Source: Aureliella sp046290675 (GTDB lineage: Bacteria > Planctomycetota > Planctomycetia > Pirellulales > Pirellulaceae). Taken from it: a stretch of DNA of 64,000 nt. Made by a program: the position numbers and the translations under genes. This document shows, piece by piece, positions 16,418 to 25,062 of the stretch (positions are counted from its first letter, which is position 1; every line of letters begins with the position of its first letter). The notes below the pieces were generated by a model, which had not been told where the DNA came from, made no database searches, and saw only the letters and a program-made list of their open reading frames with translations. The stretch covers positions 682,001-746,000 of the forward strand of contig JBKAHA010000004.1 of the NCBI GenBank assembly GCA_046290675.1. The letters are read 5' to 3'.

Positions 16418-18385
16418 ATGCCAAACTTCAACATCGGGCTGTCAGCCCTACGTACGAGTCAGTTTGGACTCGAAGTCGCATCGAACAATATTGCAAATGC
16501 AAATACCGAGGGTTATCACCGCAGGAGCGCGCACCTGCACGAACTTCGTCCGCAATTGCGTGATGGGTTTCAGTTTGGTACTGGCGTGCGTGTCCATTAC
16601 ATCGAACGAATTCGGCACCAAATCACCGAATCATCGCTTTCGAATGTAATCTCCGATGTCAGCGAAGTTCAAAATCTGGTCATCCTTGAGCGTCAGCTCG
16701 AAGCGGCATTTTTGAATGACAACACTTCGATCGGTGGGCAGTTGGATACGCTCTTTGGCGAAATCACCAAACTGACCGCGTCGCCTGATGAATCTGCTCA
16801 GCGTATAGCCGTGGTGGATTCCGCAGCCCGATTGACGACTTCTATTCGTCAAGCTTCACACCAAATCACGAGCCTGAAAACCTCAGTGCGATTCCAGTTG
16901 AACGAGGAAGTCGCGGCGTTAAATGCGGAAATGGTGCAGTTGGCCGACTTGTCGGAGAAAATCACTTTGTCGCGTAACCAAGGTATCGAGCCGAACTCAG
17001 AACTCGACGCTCAGGATGCTTTGCTGAATTCCATCGCGGAACGAATCGGCATTAATCGCAATGATCACAATACCGTCGAGCTCAATTTGATGATCGGCAA
17101 CGCGTCGGTGCAACAAGCCGGGCATGCCAACGCATTTCAGGTGACCGAGCTACCTGACGGCAAGGTTGGGTTGCTTCTGGATGATTCGGATCGAGTGTTG
17201 CAATTTGGTGGCGGACGAATTGCTTCGCTGACCGAAATGTACAACGAGACGATTCCAAAGTATGAGGGCAAGTTGGGATCGATCACTTCGCAGCTGATGC
17301 AGAAGATGGATGCAGTCCATGCCACCGGAATTGGCCCAGCCGGATCATTCAACTACCTCGCGGGATCACGGGAAGTTGCAGGTCCAAATTTGGTGCTGGA
17401 TATAGCCGATCCTGCTTTTCCAATCACGGCAGGCGATCTGCACTTTTCCATTATCGACCCGAATGGTAATCGAAGGACGGAAACGATTTCCATTGATCCC
17501 GCGGTTGATTCCCTATCCGCAGTTGCAACGAAAATTGGGGCAATCGCCAATATTAACGCCTCGGTGAATCCGCTCAGCAACACGCTTCAGATATTCGCTC
17601 AGCAGGATTACCAATTCGATTTCACGGGCAACATTGCGACGAATCCAGATCTAACAGGATTCACAGGAACGACCGTTCCGACATTTGGCGGCTCGTATAA
17701 CGGTGATTCCAATTCAGAGTTGACTTTCGAGATCGATGGCACGGGTGAAGTTGGTGTGACGGACGACCTATTCGTCGATGTCTATGCACCTGGTGGCATT
17801 CTGATCAATCGCGTCAACATCGGTAACGGCTACGAGGCTGGGACCGACATCGACATTGGAGATGGAGTCACGGTGAATTTCTCACGCGGTACGGTTGTAG
17901 ATACAGAGCAATTCACGACGAAAGTCATCGCGCAGCCGGATGAAACTGGAATTCTGGTCGCTCTTGGATTGAATTCGCTTTTCACCGGCACCGAAGCCGG
18001 CACGATTGGAGTCCGTGAGGATCTCGTTGAGAACCCCGATCTCTTTGCGAGTGGTCGCAGCACGGATGTCGCGGATACGGACAACTTATTCAAATTCACG
18101 GAGCTCGAGGAGTATGACGAGCTCCCTGGCGATGCGAATTTCTCGGAGAGTTTCAACGAGCTTAACACCGAGCTCGGTTTGAAGATCTCGGCTGACCAGA
18201 CCCTCAGCGTTAGCCTCGAAAGCTTGCAATTGCGATTGGTGCAAGAACGAGATGCATATTCAGGCGTCGACTTGAATGAAGAGTTAGTCTACCTGCAAGA
18301 GTATCAGAAGTCCTATGAAGCGGCGGTTCGGATTATTCAGACGGCAGACGAAATGTTGAACCAGTTGTTCTCTCTAGTCCGCTAA
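16418..18385 (+). CDS. flgK: Flagellar hook-associated protein 1, FlgK
   Basis: 655 residues, in the FlgK range. FlgK joins hook and filament. The N-terminus carries the axial-protein signature (IGLSALRTSQFGLEVASNNI, then ANANTEGYHRRSAHL). The helical D1 region follows (LDTLFGEITKLTASPDESAQ). A variable Gly/Asp/Thr-rich beta region spans about 330-560. The C-terminus is the conserved FlgK end (GVDLNEELVYLQEYQKSYEA, AVRIIQTADEMLNQLF). Start is the ATG one base after the flgN stop. Confidence 0.95.
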   Translation: MPNFNIGLSALRTSQFGLEVASNNIANANTEGYHRRSAHLHELRPQLRDGFQFGTGVRVHYIERIRHQITESSLSNVISDVSEVQNLVILERQLEAAFLNDNTSIGGQLDTLFGEITKLTASPDESAQRIAVVDSAARLTTSIRQASHQITSLKTSVRFQLNEEVAALNAEMVQLADLSEKITLSRNQGIEPNSELDAQDALLNSIAERIGINRNDHNTVELNLMIGNASVQQAGHANAFQVTELPDGKVGLLLDDSDRVLQFGGGRIASLTEMYNETIPKYEGKLGSITSQLMQKMDAVHATGIGPAGSFNYLAGSREVAGPNLVLDIADPAFPITAGDLHFSIIDPNGNRRTETISIDPAVDSLSAVATKIGAIANINASVNPLSNTLQIFAQQDYQFDFTGNIATNPDLTGFTGTTVPTFGGSYNGDSNSELTFEIDGTGEVGVTDDLFVDVYAPGGILINRVNIGNGYEAGTDIDIGDGVTVNFSRGTVVDTEQFTTKVIAQPDETGILVALGLNSLFTGTEAGTIGVREDLVENPDLFASGRSTDVADTDNLFKFTELEEYDELPGDANFSESFNELNTELGLKISADQTLSVSLESLQLRLVQERDAYSGVDLNEELVYLQEYQKSYEAAVRIIQTADEMLNQLFSLVR

Positions 18386-18416
18386 TAGCGATAGGTGAAA
18401 ACGGTTCGACGCTCGC

Positions 18417-18470
18417 CTATGCCGGCAGAATGCAGGCTGTGGCTTACGCCGGCAGAATGCAGGCTGTGGC
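18417..18470 (+). repeat. 27-bp tandem repeat upstream of flgL
   Basis: Two copies, 18417-18443 and 18444-18470, differ only near their 5' ends; the shared 23-base core begins GCCGGCAGAATGCAGG. It lies in the 160-base flgK-flgL gap and is followed by a GGCC-rich inverted repeat. No promoter match was seen inside it. Confidence 0.85.
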
Positions 18471-18545
18471 CAAAGGTGGCCACTGGCGGGATGCGACGAT
18501 TGTTCCTGCCAGCGATTCTGGAAACATCCTAAGTCAGGCGAAGAA

Positions 18546-20003
18546 ATGCACTTCCGAGTAACGTCGCAAACTTATACCAACAACACCGTTCACTTTGCAC
18601 GGCTGCATAGCTCGACGCTGGCACAATTCCAGCAGCAGATCAGTTCTGGAGTTAAATTCACCAGGCCATCTGAAGATCCGATAGCGTTCCGGCAAGCCAC
18701 CTCACTGCGGGCTCGCTTTGAGGAGTTGACGGCCGACGTGGCCAGTATTGAACGTTCCTCGTCGATCTTGACCCATGGCGCAACGCAGATCCAAGATTTC
18801 AACGATATCGTGACTAGCGCTAAGATTCTTGCGCAGCAAGGTGTGCAAGCGCTTGATGGGGACGAACGCGTTGCGTTAGCGACCGAGGTGGACGGTCTTC
18901 TGAAGCAGCTTAAGACGATCGCATTGTCGAAGTTTAACGATCAGTACGTTTTTGGCGGCACGAAGAGCGAGAACCCACCATTCACCTTTGAAAATCCAGT
19001 GATTGACTCGCGATCTCTTCGCGTCGACTACGTTGGCTCTAATCGCAGAAGTCGCGCGAGTGTTGGTGAATTCATCAGCGTTGATACCTACTATTCAGGT
19101 GAAGAGATTTTTGGGCTCGCCAATCGCAGGCCAACGGAATTCTTTGGTCTGACCGGGGCTAGACCAGGCGCAGGCACGGATACGCTCAGCGGCAGAGCAT
19201 CTCTTGAAGTGACCCATACGTTGACGACTTATGCTGCTGGATCTGGCATTCAGGCAGGGACGGACTCTGCGGCACTGGACAATGTCCTCGGGCCTTTGGG
19301 CAGCCACACGGTCACGATTGATGACACTTCAGGTACCGGAGCGTCGGGAACGATTAGCTTGAATGGAGGTGAACCGGTCGCCTTCACGAGCGCCGACACC
19401 AATCTTGCAGTGGCAGGTCCAGGTGGGCTGGTGGTTTACGTTGACACCACGAACATCACAGCTGGGTTTAGCGGTGATATTGACCTGCAAGGTGACGGCA
19501 CGCTTTCCGTCGATGAAGGGGCGACAACCGTCGCCATTGATTTCAGCTCAAGCCAAGTTGTCGACGACTCGTACACTGGAGATGCTCTGACCGTCGATTC
19601 TTCCGGGGTGAGACAAGCTGGTAGTGAGCGAGTTGAATTCCCTGGCACCTCGAATGCGTTTCAAGTGCTGCACAACCTGGCGGCGGATCTTCGAGCTGAT
19701 GGGTTCAATGATTCGAGCGAACGTGCAGATACCCTTTCACGGCGTCTAGGCGATCTTGAGGAGCTCGCTTCGTCTGCGTTTGAGCGATTGGCCGAGCACA
19801 ATACAGCGCTTAGTACGATGCAACGCTTGCAGAATCGAGTCGAAGATTTAAGGGACTCGGTCGAAATTGAGGTCAATGAGATCCAAGCAACAGACTTCCC
19901 TGAAGCCGTCGTGCGACTCGAGAATTCTCAGCAGTTGTTGCAGTATACCTATGCCGTGACCGGCACTCTGACTTCGCTGCAGCTGATTGACTTCTTGCGG
20001 TAG
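18546..20003 (+). CDS. flgL: Flagellar hook-associated protein 3, FlgL
   Basis: 485 residues; enteric FlgL is about 317, so the variable outer domain is enlarged. FlgL sits between FlgK and the filament. The N-terminus is typical (VTSQTYTNNTVHFARLHSST, then QFQQQISSGVKFTRPSEDP). The D1 helices continue to about residue 130 with KFNDQYVFGGTKSENPPF. Residues about 190-350 are Gly/Thr/Asp-rich strands, flagellin-insert-like. The C-terminal helix (FPEAVVRLENSQQLLQYTYA) is the conserved flagellin-type end. It ends the flgF-flgL run. Confidence 0.93.
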   Translation: MHFRVTSQTYTNNTVHFARLHSSTLAQFQQQISSGVKFTRPSEDPIAFRQATSLRARFEELTADVASIERSSSILTHGATQIQDFNDIVTSAKILAQQGVQALDGDERVALATEVDGLLKQLKTIALSKFNDQYVFGGTKSENPPFTFENPVIDSRSLRVDYVGSNRRSRASVGEFISVDTYYSGEEIFGLANRRPTEFFGLTGARPGAGTDTLSGRASLEVTHTLTTYAAGSGIQAGTDSAALDNVLGPLGSHTVTIDDTSGTGASGTISLNGGEPVAFTSADTNLAVAGPGGLVVYVDTTNITAGFSGDIDLQGDGTLSVDEGATTVAIDFSSSQVVDDSYTGDALTVDSSGVRQAGSERVEFPGTSNAFQVLHNLAADLRADGFNDSSERADTLSRRLGDLEELASSAFERLAEHNTALSTMQRLQNRVEDLRDSVEIEVNEIQATDFPEAVVRLENSQQLLQYTYAVTGTLTSLQLIDFLR

Positions 20004-20344
20004 CGCCTTGGTGCCACGTTCCATCGAAGCATGAGCTGTAAATGGTGCCTGGCAAATCAAAGTTTGAATCTAGGCTGTTTCGCTACTGCGCCGCTGGCCC
20101 AACGCTGCCCCGTTGGCAACGGGTATCATGACGCACCCGGGCGCTCATGCCCTCACTTGAAACTCTGTATGGCGAATGGCGGTCCGGCATTTCTTAATGC
20201 TGTCATCAATTCAGCACAAGAGCGAGCGGCAGCGCTCCGTAATGAAAGGTCCGTGTTGACTTCTGCTGTGCTGAATGTACCAGACCTCGTGCTAAGAACG
20301 AACGACTTTGCAGCCGCAATGCCATCGGCTGGTACGCAATAGTT
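20004..20344. other. Convergent flgL/fliS interval, 341 bp
   Basis: Contains a short hairpin without a T tract (CCCGTT at 20109-20114 with AACGGG at 20118-20123) and one doubtful small reading frame listed separately. No clear terminator for flgL was found. Confidence 0.5.
20169..20342 (+). CDS. Possible small protein, 57 aa
   Basis: A short frame from an ATG at 20169 (an in-frame upstream ATG at 20031 is less likely), encoding a helical, Ala-rich peptide (AFLNAVINSAQERAAALRNE). Its stop is two bases before the fliS stop on the other strand. In many bacteria csrA and fliW follow flgL; this matches neither. No ribosome binding site stands out. Treat as doubtful. Confidence 0.3.
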   Translation: MANGGPAFLNAVINSAQERAAALRNERSVLTSAVLNVPDLVLRTNDFAAAMPSAGTQ

Positions 20345-20755
20345 TTACGCCATCGACTGATAGGTATCGTCTGTAGGCACTGGTGCGATCTCTCCGTTGG
20401 CTTCCATCTGATCGGCTTGTGCCTGAACTGCCGCGAAGGCTTCGCGGACTGGGGTGACGACCTTGATGGCGGAGGCAAAGTTCTGGTTTTCCAGTTCGCC
20501 TACGACAAAGTGCAGGAGCCGCGCGATGTTAGCAGCAACTTCATCTTCCTCGGGCTTGAGGCCCGCTTCCAATGCCGCAATTGCCTTGCATGCTTCGAGC
20601 TGTTGCTGGGCGACGGTAACCGAATCGTTCTGATCACGGGCCATCTCGCAAGCTTCGAGTGATCCGAGTAGGCGATCGTAAATGAAGACAAGCATTTCGG
20701 CGCGAGTCCAATTTGGTGCTATCGCCTGCTTTTTGTAGCTGTTCAGTTGGCTCAT
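20345..20755 (-). CDS. fliS: Flagellin export chaperone FliS
   Basis: 136 residues from the ATG at 20755, which has AAGGA six bases upstream; the frame extends 24 codons further but without support. FliS binds the C-terminus of flagellin and prevents its polymerisation in the cytoplasm. Family features are the LNSYKKQAI start (like AYxQ), ARAEMLVFIYDRLLGSLEAC (the L-x-x-LYDGL-type helix) and the helix around LLHFVVGELENQNFASAIKV. It lies downstream of fliD, the usual partner gene. Confidence 0.85.
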   Translation of the reverse strand: MSQLNSYKKQAIAPNWTRAEMLVFIYDRLLGSLEACEMARDQNDSVTVAQQQLEACKAIAALEAGLKPEEDEVAANIARLLHFVVGELENQNFASAIKVVTPVREAFAAVQAQADQMEANGEIAPVPTDDTYQSMA

Positions 20756-20865
20756 GGGAGTTCCTTCACGCGTCGAGCTCAATTGGATGCGACTTGGCCA
20801 TCGCCTCTTCGTGTGCGGTTTGGCCATCGCTGCTTAAGGATGCGATGTAATCACCGCTTCTTTGG

Positions 20866-22881
20866 CTAGTTGCGGTTGTTGTTATTGTTTCCGCTGACCG
20901 CTCCGATCGTCTGTAATTGACTGGAGATAAAGTTTCCAGTCGTTTGGAGATCGTTCAGAATGGTTTCCAAAGCAGTGAATTCGCGGATCAAGGACTCTCG
21001 CTTGAGTTCCGTGATCGTCTGGACTCGCTCAATGGACTGATCGATCGAATCAATCCGGGTTTCGAAATCTTCGTTGATTGTTTTCAGGAAACCGTTCTCG
21101 GTATCCAGTATTTCATCGAGGTACTCGGATAGGTTGGAAGAAATACCCTTCGTAATCTCAATCGTTCCGTCCACGCCCGCAGCAACTTGGGCAGTTGTCA
21201 GCGTGACTTCCAGCTGCAGGTCGGCCGTGTTGGCATTGTCGGATTTTCCGATTAGTGTTCGGCCGGTTCCGATTGCTTCTTCTTCGACTCCGTTGACGAT
21301 GAACTTGCCTGCTACATTCTGTCCAATGTCGGTCTCTGTGCCAGTGAATCCAAGTACAGAAACGGCAGAACCTGAAAGGCTTGAGATACTGGCCGATGCT
21401 CCGTAACCTTGGGTGGTGATGACGAGCTCATCATCGGGGCTCAAGCTGACGGTTACGTCCTGCACGCCCAGTTCGCTGGAACTATTGATGGTGCTTTGTA
21501 AGTGAGCCGCGAGCTCCTCGCGAGTGTACGTGCCGTTCCCGAGCGTAAGTATTTCGCTCGCCACTCCATTGATGGAAACTTGGAACGTGTTGTTCGAATC
21601 GTCAATCACGGTGCTGGCGCCGAGTGCGGTGGTCGCCGAGACCGTCGCTTGTTCTGCGGCTTGAGTAATGTCAATCTCGTAGGGTGTTCCACCTGAAGCC
21701 AGTGTCCGGCTATTGCCTGATGAGAATCGAATTCCGGAATTCGTTGTTGAACCATTCACACCAAACAGATTCCGAACAGATGACCCGTCAATGTTCTCGA
21801 GTTCTCCATTCAGCGCTTGTTCCAATTTGGAGCTATCCAGCGAAAGCTTGCCTGTCGTGTCGATGTCGATGCCGACTTGTGAGAGTCGTGTTGCACCGGT
21901 CGAAGCGGTGATAGAGCTGGTAACCGCCGTGAGTAGACGATTCTTGATCACACTTGCAGATCGATTGCCTGTGAGTGGGCTCGCAATATTGGCGTCAGGA
22001 GTGAAACGCGTTTGATCGTCGATGAAGGAGATGATCGAATTGAAGTCCGTGACGAAGGAGTCGATTGCAGCGCGAGCGGTTGAGGTGTCTTTGGCGACTT
22101 CGATCGTCACCGTCTTTGATGCGTCCGCTGATTTGAGGCTGAGCGTAACACCATCAATGAGGTCTTCTACCTTGTTTTCGCTATAGCTTGCTGTGATTGC
22201 ACCCGCACCAGAACCCAATTTGATCAAGGCATCGGAGGCTTCTTGAACAGCTGGACCAGAGAAGTCAGGAATGGTACCGGTGCCGGAGTCTGCCGTGTTG
22301 CTTAGGTTAATTGTGTTGGCGGCACCGGAGACGGTTGAGCTCAAGAGAATACGGTAACCGCCCGCGCCCTGGTCGAAAATCAAGTTTGCGTTGACATCTT
22401 CGGCCTGTGTGTTGATCGCATCAACAAAGCCGGTCAGTGTGTTGTTGGTGTTGTCGATGGTGATCGTCTGAGCAGCGCGATCGCCTACGGAGATCGTGTA
22501 ATCGCCCTGAGCAATTTGCGACGTTTTGTCAGAGAAGGATTGGGAACCGATTTGGTGGGATGCGGCGAGTGATTCAACCGTCAATTGATACGTACCTGCG
22601 GTGGCTCCACTGCTAGCAGCTACGTCGATGATGTCCTCGTTGCTGGATAAAGCCTCGGCAGCATCGAAGACCGATGAAGTCGAGCGGTTGAGACGCGATA
22701 GGGATGACTGAAGCGTGAGGAGCTGGGCTTCGATACCCTTGAAGGACGTTTGCTGAGTTGCAATTTCTGCTTTTCGACTGTTAAAGCCATCAATCTGCTG
22801 CTGCTGAAAACCCAACAGGCTTTCGATGATGGTTGAAGTGTCGAATCCGGATACGATTCCGTCGATCGAGAAAGCAGACAT
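20866..22881 (-). CDS. fliD: Filament cap protein FliD
   Basis: 671 residues, longer than enteric FliD (about 470). FliD caps the filament and folds incoming flagellin. The N-terminus is typical (FSIDGIVSGFDTSTIIESLL, then FQQQQIDGFNSRKAEIATQQ). The C-terminus is the conserved FliD coiled coil (FETRIDSIDQSIERVQTITE, LIREFTALETILNDLQTTGN). The centre is a long beta-rich region with Thr/Ser/Asn-rich repeats. The stretch YTREELAAHLQSTINSSSEL resembles a flagellin-hook IN motif. It lies between fliC and fliS, with a terminator after fliC upstream. Confidence 0.93.
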   Translation of the reverse strand: MSAFSIDGIVSGFDTSTIIESLLGFQQQQIDGFNSRKAEIATQQTSFKGIEAQLLTLQSSLSRLNRSTSSVFDAAEALSSNEDIIDVAASSGATAGTYQLTVESLAASHQIGSQSFSDKTSQIAQGDYTISVGDRAAQTITIDNTNNTLTGFVDAINTQAEDVNANLIFDQGAGGYRILLSSTVSGAANTINLSNTADSGTGTIPDFSGPAVQEASDALIKLGSGAGAITASYSENKVEDLIDGVTLSLKSADASKTVTIEVAKDTSTARAAIDSFVTDFNSIISFIDDQTRFTPDANIASPLTGNRSASVIKNRLLTAVTSSITASTGATRLSQVGIDIDTTGKLSLDSSKLEQALNGELENIDGSSVRNLFGVNGSTTNSGIRFSSGNSRTLASGGTPYEIDITQAAEQATVSATTALGASTVIDDSNNTFQVSINGVASEILTLGNGTYTREELAAHLQSTINSSSELGVQDVTVSLSPDDELVITTQGYGASASISSLSGSAVSVLGFTGTETDIGQNVAGKFIVNGVEEEAIGTGRTLIGKSDNANTADLQLEVTLTTAQVAAGVDGTIEITKGISSNLSEYLDEILDTENGFLKTINEDFETRIDSIDQSIERVQTITELKRESLIREFTALETILNDLQTTGNFISSQLQTIGAVSGNNNNNRN

Positions 22882-22932
22882 GCGAGTAGCTTTTTAGATA
22901 AGTGTGGTCGTAACAGGCGTATTTTGAATCGG

Positions 22933-22960
22933 AAAAAGCGAGGGGCATGGTGCCCCTCGC
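22933..22960 (-). terminator. Rho-independent terminator after fliC
   Basis: Nine-base perfect stem (GCGAGGGGC / GCCCCTCGC, 22938-22946 and 22952-22960), five-base loop, followed on the minus strand by five T residues (22933-22937). It would end the abundant flagellin transcript before fliD. Confidence 0.9.
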
Positions 22961-23008
22961 TTCTGTTTCTTTCCTAGGCGAACCTAGGTCGATCTCAGCT
23001 CAGTACGA

Positions 23009-24427
23009 TTACTGAAGAAGAGAAAGAACGGCTTGGTTCGTCTGGTTTGCACTCGAAAGTACAGATGTACCAGCCTGAACCAGGATCTGATTGTTCGTGA
23101 ACTTGGAGATTTCTTCAGCGAAATCAGTGTCACGAATAACAGACTCGGCGTTCACGGTGTTCTCAAGAGTGTTTCGCAAGTTGTTTGCGATCGACTCGAG
23201 CGTGTTCGTTTGGAACGCACCCAAAGCACCACGAATGTTCGACAGTTCGTCAATTGCGGAGTCGATGACCTTCAGAGTTTCTTGAGCCTTGTCGGCCGAA
23301 GTAACGTCGATGTCATTCAGGCTATTGAAGCGAACGCCCGTTACGCCCAAGCCGAGAGAATCGGCAGCGACGTCAGCAATCGCGATCTTCGCAGTTTGGT
23401 TTTGGTTGGCACCGATTTGGAAGACGAGAGAGTTATCGGTGATCGCAACGTTACCTTGAGCACCGGTAACTGTTTCGACCAAGTTCGATGCGTTAGCAGC
23501 GATACGAACCGCGACACCCTTCGAGTTGCCCGCGGTACTGGTCAGAATATTGCCTTGGCCAGAAGCGGCAGCACCATTGATCGTACCAGCGATGTTCGTA
23601 CCGTTCGCGGACGTCAATGTAGTACCGAATCCAGACGAAGTCGTAGCAGCAGCAGTGTCCGAAACGACTGAGATCTCTGCGTCGGCACCGAACTCGGTTG
23701 AACGAAGTCGTGTAACGGTAGCGGTGGAAGGATCGTCTTCCGCGGTAACACCGGTGAGGCTCGAGAATTCGTTGATTCGAGCAACAACGCCGTCTTGAGT
23801 TGTTCCCGCGTTCAAGGTGATGGAAACACCGTTGATCGTCAGAACTTCGTCCGCAGCAAGTGTGCCTGTTTGAGCAGTACCACTAGCTGTGGCTCGAGCG
23901 GCCGCCGTAGTAACAGCAACGGCGTAGGTGCCGGCTGTGGTATCCGACGTGCCTTTCAAGAACGTTACGTCAGCATCATCAGGCGTACCGACAAGGCCGG
24001 CACTGCCGTCGAGAAGTGCCTTCTCGCCGAATTGCGTGTTGGAAGCGATTCGGTTGATGGTGTCCAATGCGTTGTCGATTTCAGCTTGGTTGGCTGCAAA
24101 CGCATCCGTGTCGTTTACACCAGCATTAGCCGAATCAAGTGCTAGCGATCGAACCTTAACGAGGATACTGTTGATCTCGTTAAGTGCACCTTCAGCTGTT
24201 TGAACAACCGTAACAGCCTTTTCAGTGTTGCTGATCGCTTGGCGAAGGCCAGCAATCTGGGCACGTTGCTTCTCCGAGATCACCAATGCTGCAGGACCGT
24301 CTGCACCACGGTTGATCTTGAAGCCCGAAGACAATCGCTCGATCGACTTGTTCAACGAAGTCGAAGAACGAGTCAAATTGTTGCGGGCATTCAGAGCACC
24401 CACATTGTTGGCAAGAACCAAACTCAT
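23009..24427 (-). CDS. fliC: Flagellin FliC
   Basis: 472 residues. The only flagellin in the window. The N-terminal D0/D1 region is conserved (NNVGALNARNNLTRSSTSLN, KSIERLSSGFKINRGADGPA, AALVISEKQRAQIAGLRQAI). The C-terminal D1/D0 helices are conserved (LGAFQTNTLESIANNLRNTL, VIRDTDFAEEISKFTNNQIL, VQAGTSVLSSANQTNQAVLS). The middle (about 150-370) is a Thr/Ala-rich variable region with flagellin-hook-IN-like motifs. It has its own terminator and probably its own late promoter. Confidence 0.97.
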   Translation of the reverse strand: MSLVLANNVGALNARNNLTRSSTSLNKSIERLSSGFKINRGADGPAALVISEKQRAQIAGLRQAISNTEKAVTVVQTAEGALNEINSILVKVRSLALDSANAGVNDTDAFAANQAEIDNALDTINRIASNTQFGEKALLDGSAGLVGTPDDADVTFLKGTSDTTAGTYAVAVTTAAARATASGTAQTGTLAADEVLTINGVSITLNAGTTQDGVVARINEFSSLTGVTAEDDPSTATVTRLRSTEFGADAEISVVSDTAAATTSSGFGTTLTSANGTNIAGTINGAAASGQGNILTSTAGNSKGVAVRIAANASNLVETVTGAQGNVAITDNSLVFQIGANQNQTAKIAIADVAADSLGLGVTGVRFNSLNDIDVTSADKAQETLKVIDSAIDELSNIRGALGAFQTNTLESIANNLRNTLENTVNAESVIRDTDFAEEISKFTNNQILVQAGTSVLSSANQTNQAVLSLLQ

Positions 24428-24495
24428 AACTCAAAACCTTTGAAGAGTTAATTAGAACCGTGCGCGTCCCTGCAACAAATTTTCATCCCTGCGCC

Positions 24496-24521
24496 TTCCT
24501 GGCACACCCAACCCGGGTTTA
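24496..24521 (-). promoter_or_regulatory. Tentative sigma-28 promoter for fliC
   Basis: On the minus strand TAAA (24518-24521) is followed after 14 bases by GCCAGGAA (24496-24503), five of eight matches to GCCGATAA. The -35 overlaps the stop of the upstream FlgM-like gene. Flagellin is normally sigma-28 dependent, which makes the weak match worth recording. Confidence 0.35.
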
Positions 24522-24785
24522 CAAATTCAGAATTGCACTCGCTGTCTCGTAAGCGGAGCTCTTGGAGAGGAATTCTTCAGTTTGTATTCGTGCGCGAGTC
24601 TCGTTAACGAGACTGTCGTTGATCTGATTGGCGTTAACGATCAACTGCAGCAAGCCTTCAATCTGTCTCACGTCCACAGACGGAGCTGGAAGGCCGCCAC
24701 TAGCGGCTGCACCCGCTCGAGAACCTGGATTCTCAACGGGAGCGATATTCGGTTTGATCGGATTTGAACTGCTATCAATTCTCAT
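24519..24785 (-). CDS. flgM: FlgM-like anti-sigma-28 factor
   Basis: 88 residues from the ATG at 24785 (a longer start at 24812 is possible). FlgM binds FliA until the hook is complete and is then exported. The protein has a disordered Pro/Ala/Gly N-terminal half and a helical C-terminal half (IEGLLQLIVNANQINDSLVN, then ETRARIQTEEFLSKSSAYET and ASAILNL), the layout and final helix pattern of FlgM. It lies directly upstream of fliC. Conservation in this family is low, so the call is moderate; an alternative is a FlaG-like accessory protein. Confidence 0.5.
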   Translation of the reverse strand: MRIDSSSNPIKPNIAPVENPGSRAGAAASGGLPAPSVDVRQIEGLLQLIVNANQINDSLVNETRARIQTEEFLSKSSAYETASAILNL

Positions 24786-25062
24786 GGCTTGTCTCCAAAT
24801 ACTGCCGTTCATTCCTAGTTGTCGTGAAGCCGCTCAGAAACTTGCTCACAAAATTGCTAAAGCGGCCAAGCAATTGAAGACGAAACCTCTGTAACGGTTA
24901 TTCCGATTGCGCAGGGATTTATGCGCGCTTGATGAGGGACTAACTGGAACAACTACTTCGGGGTTTGCGAACGCGACGGTTGGAACGCGGCCACGTTACA
25001 GGTCGCATTGACGCTTCGTCATCAATCCAAACCGGGATCCGGAGTTCAGCGAAGGGATTCAA

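Noticed and set aside
20206..20478. 90-codon minus-strand frame
   Set aside because: Runs into fliS in another frame; Arg/Pro/Ser-rich shadow.
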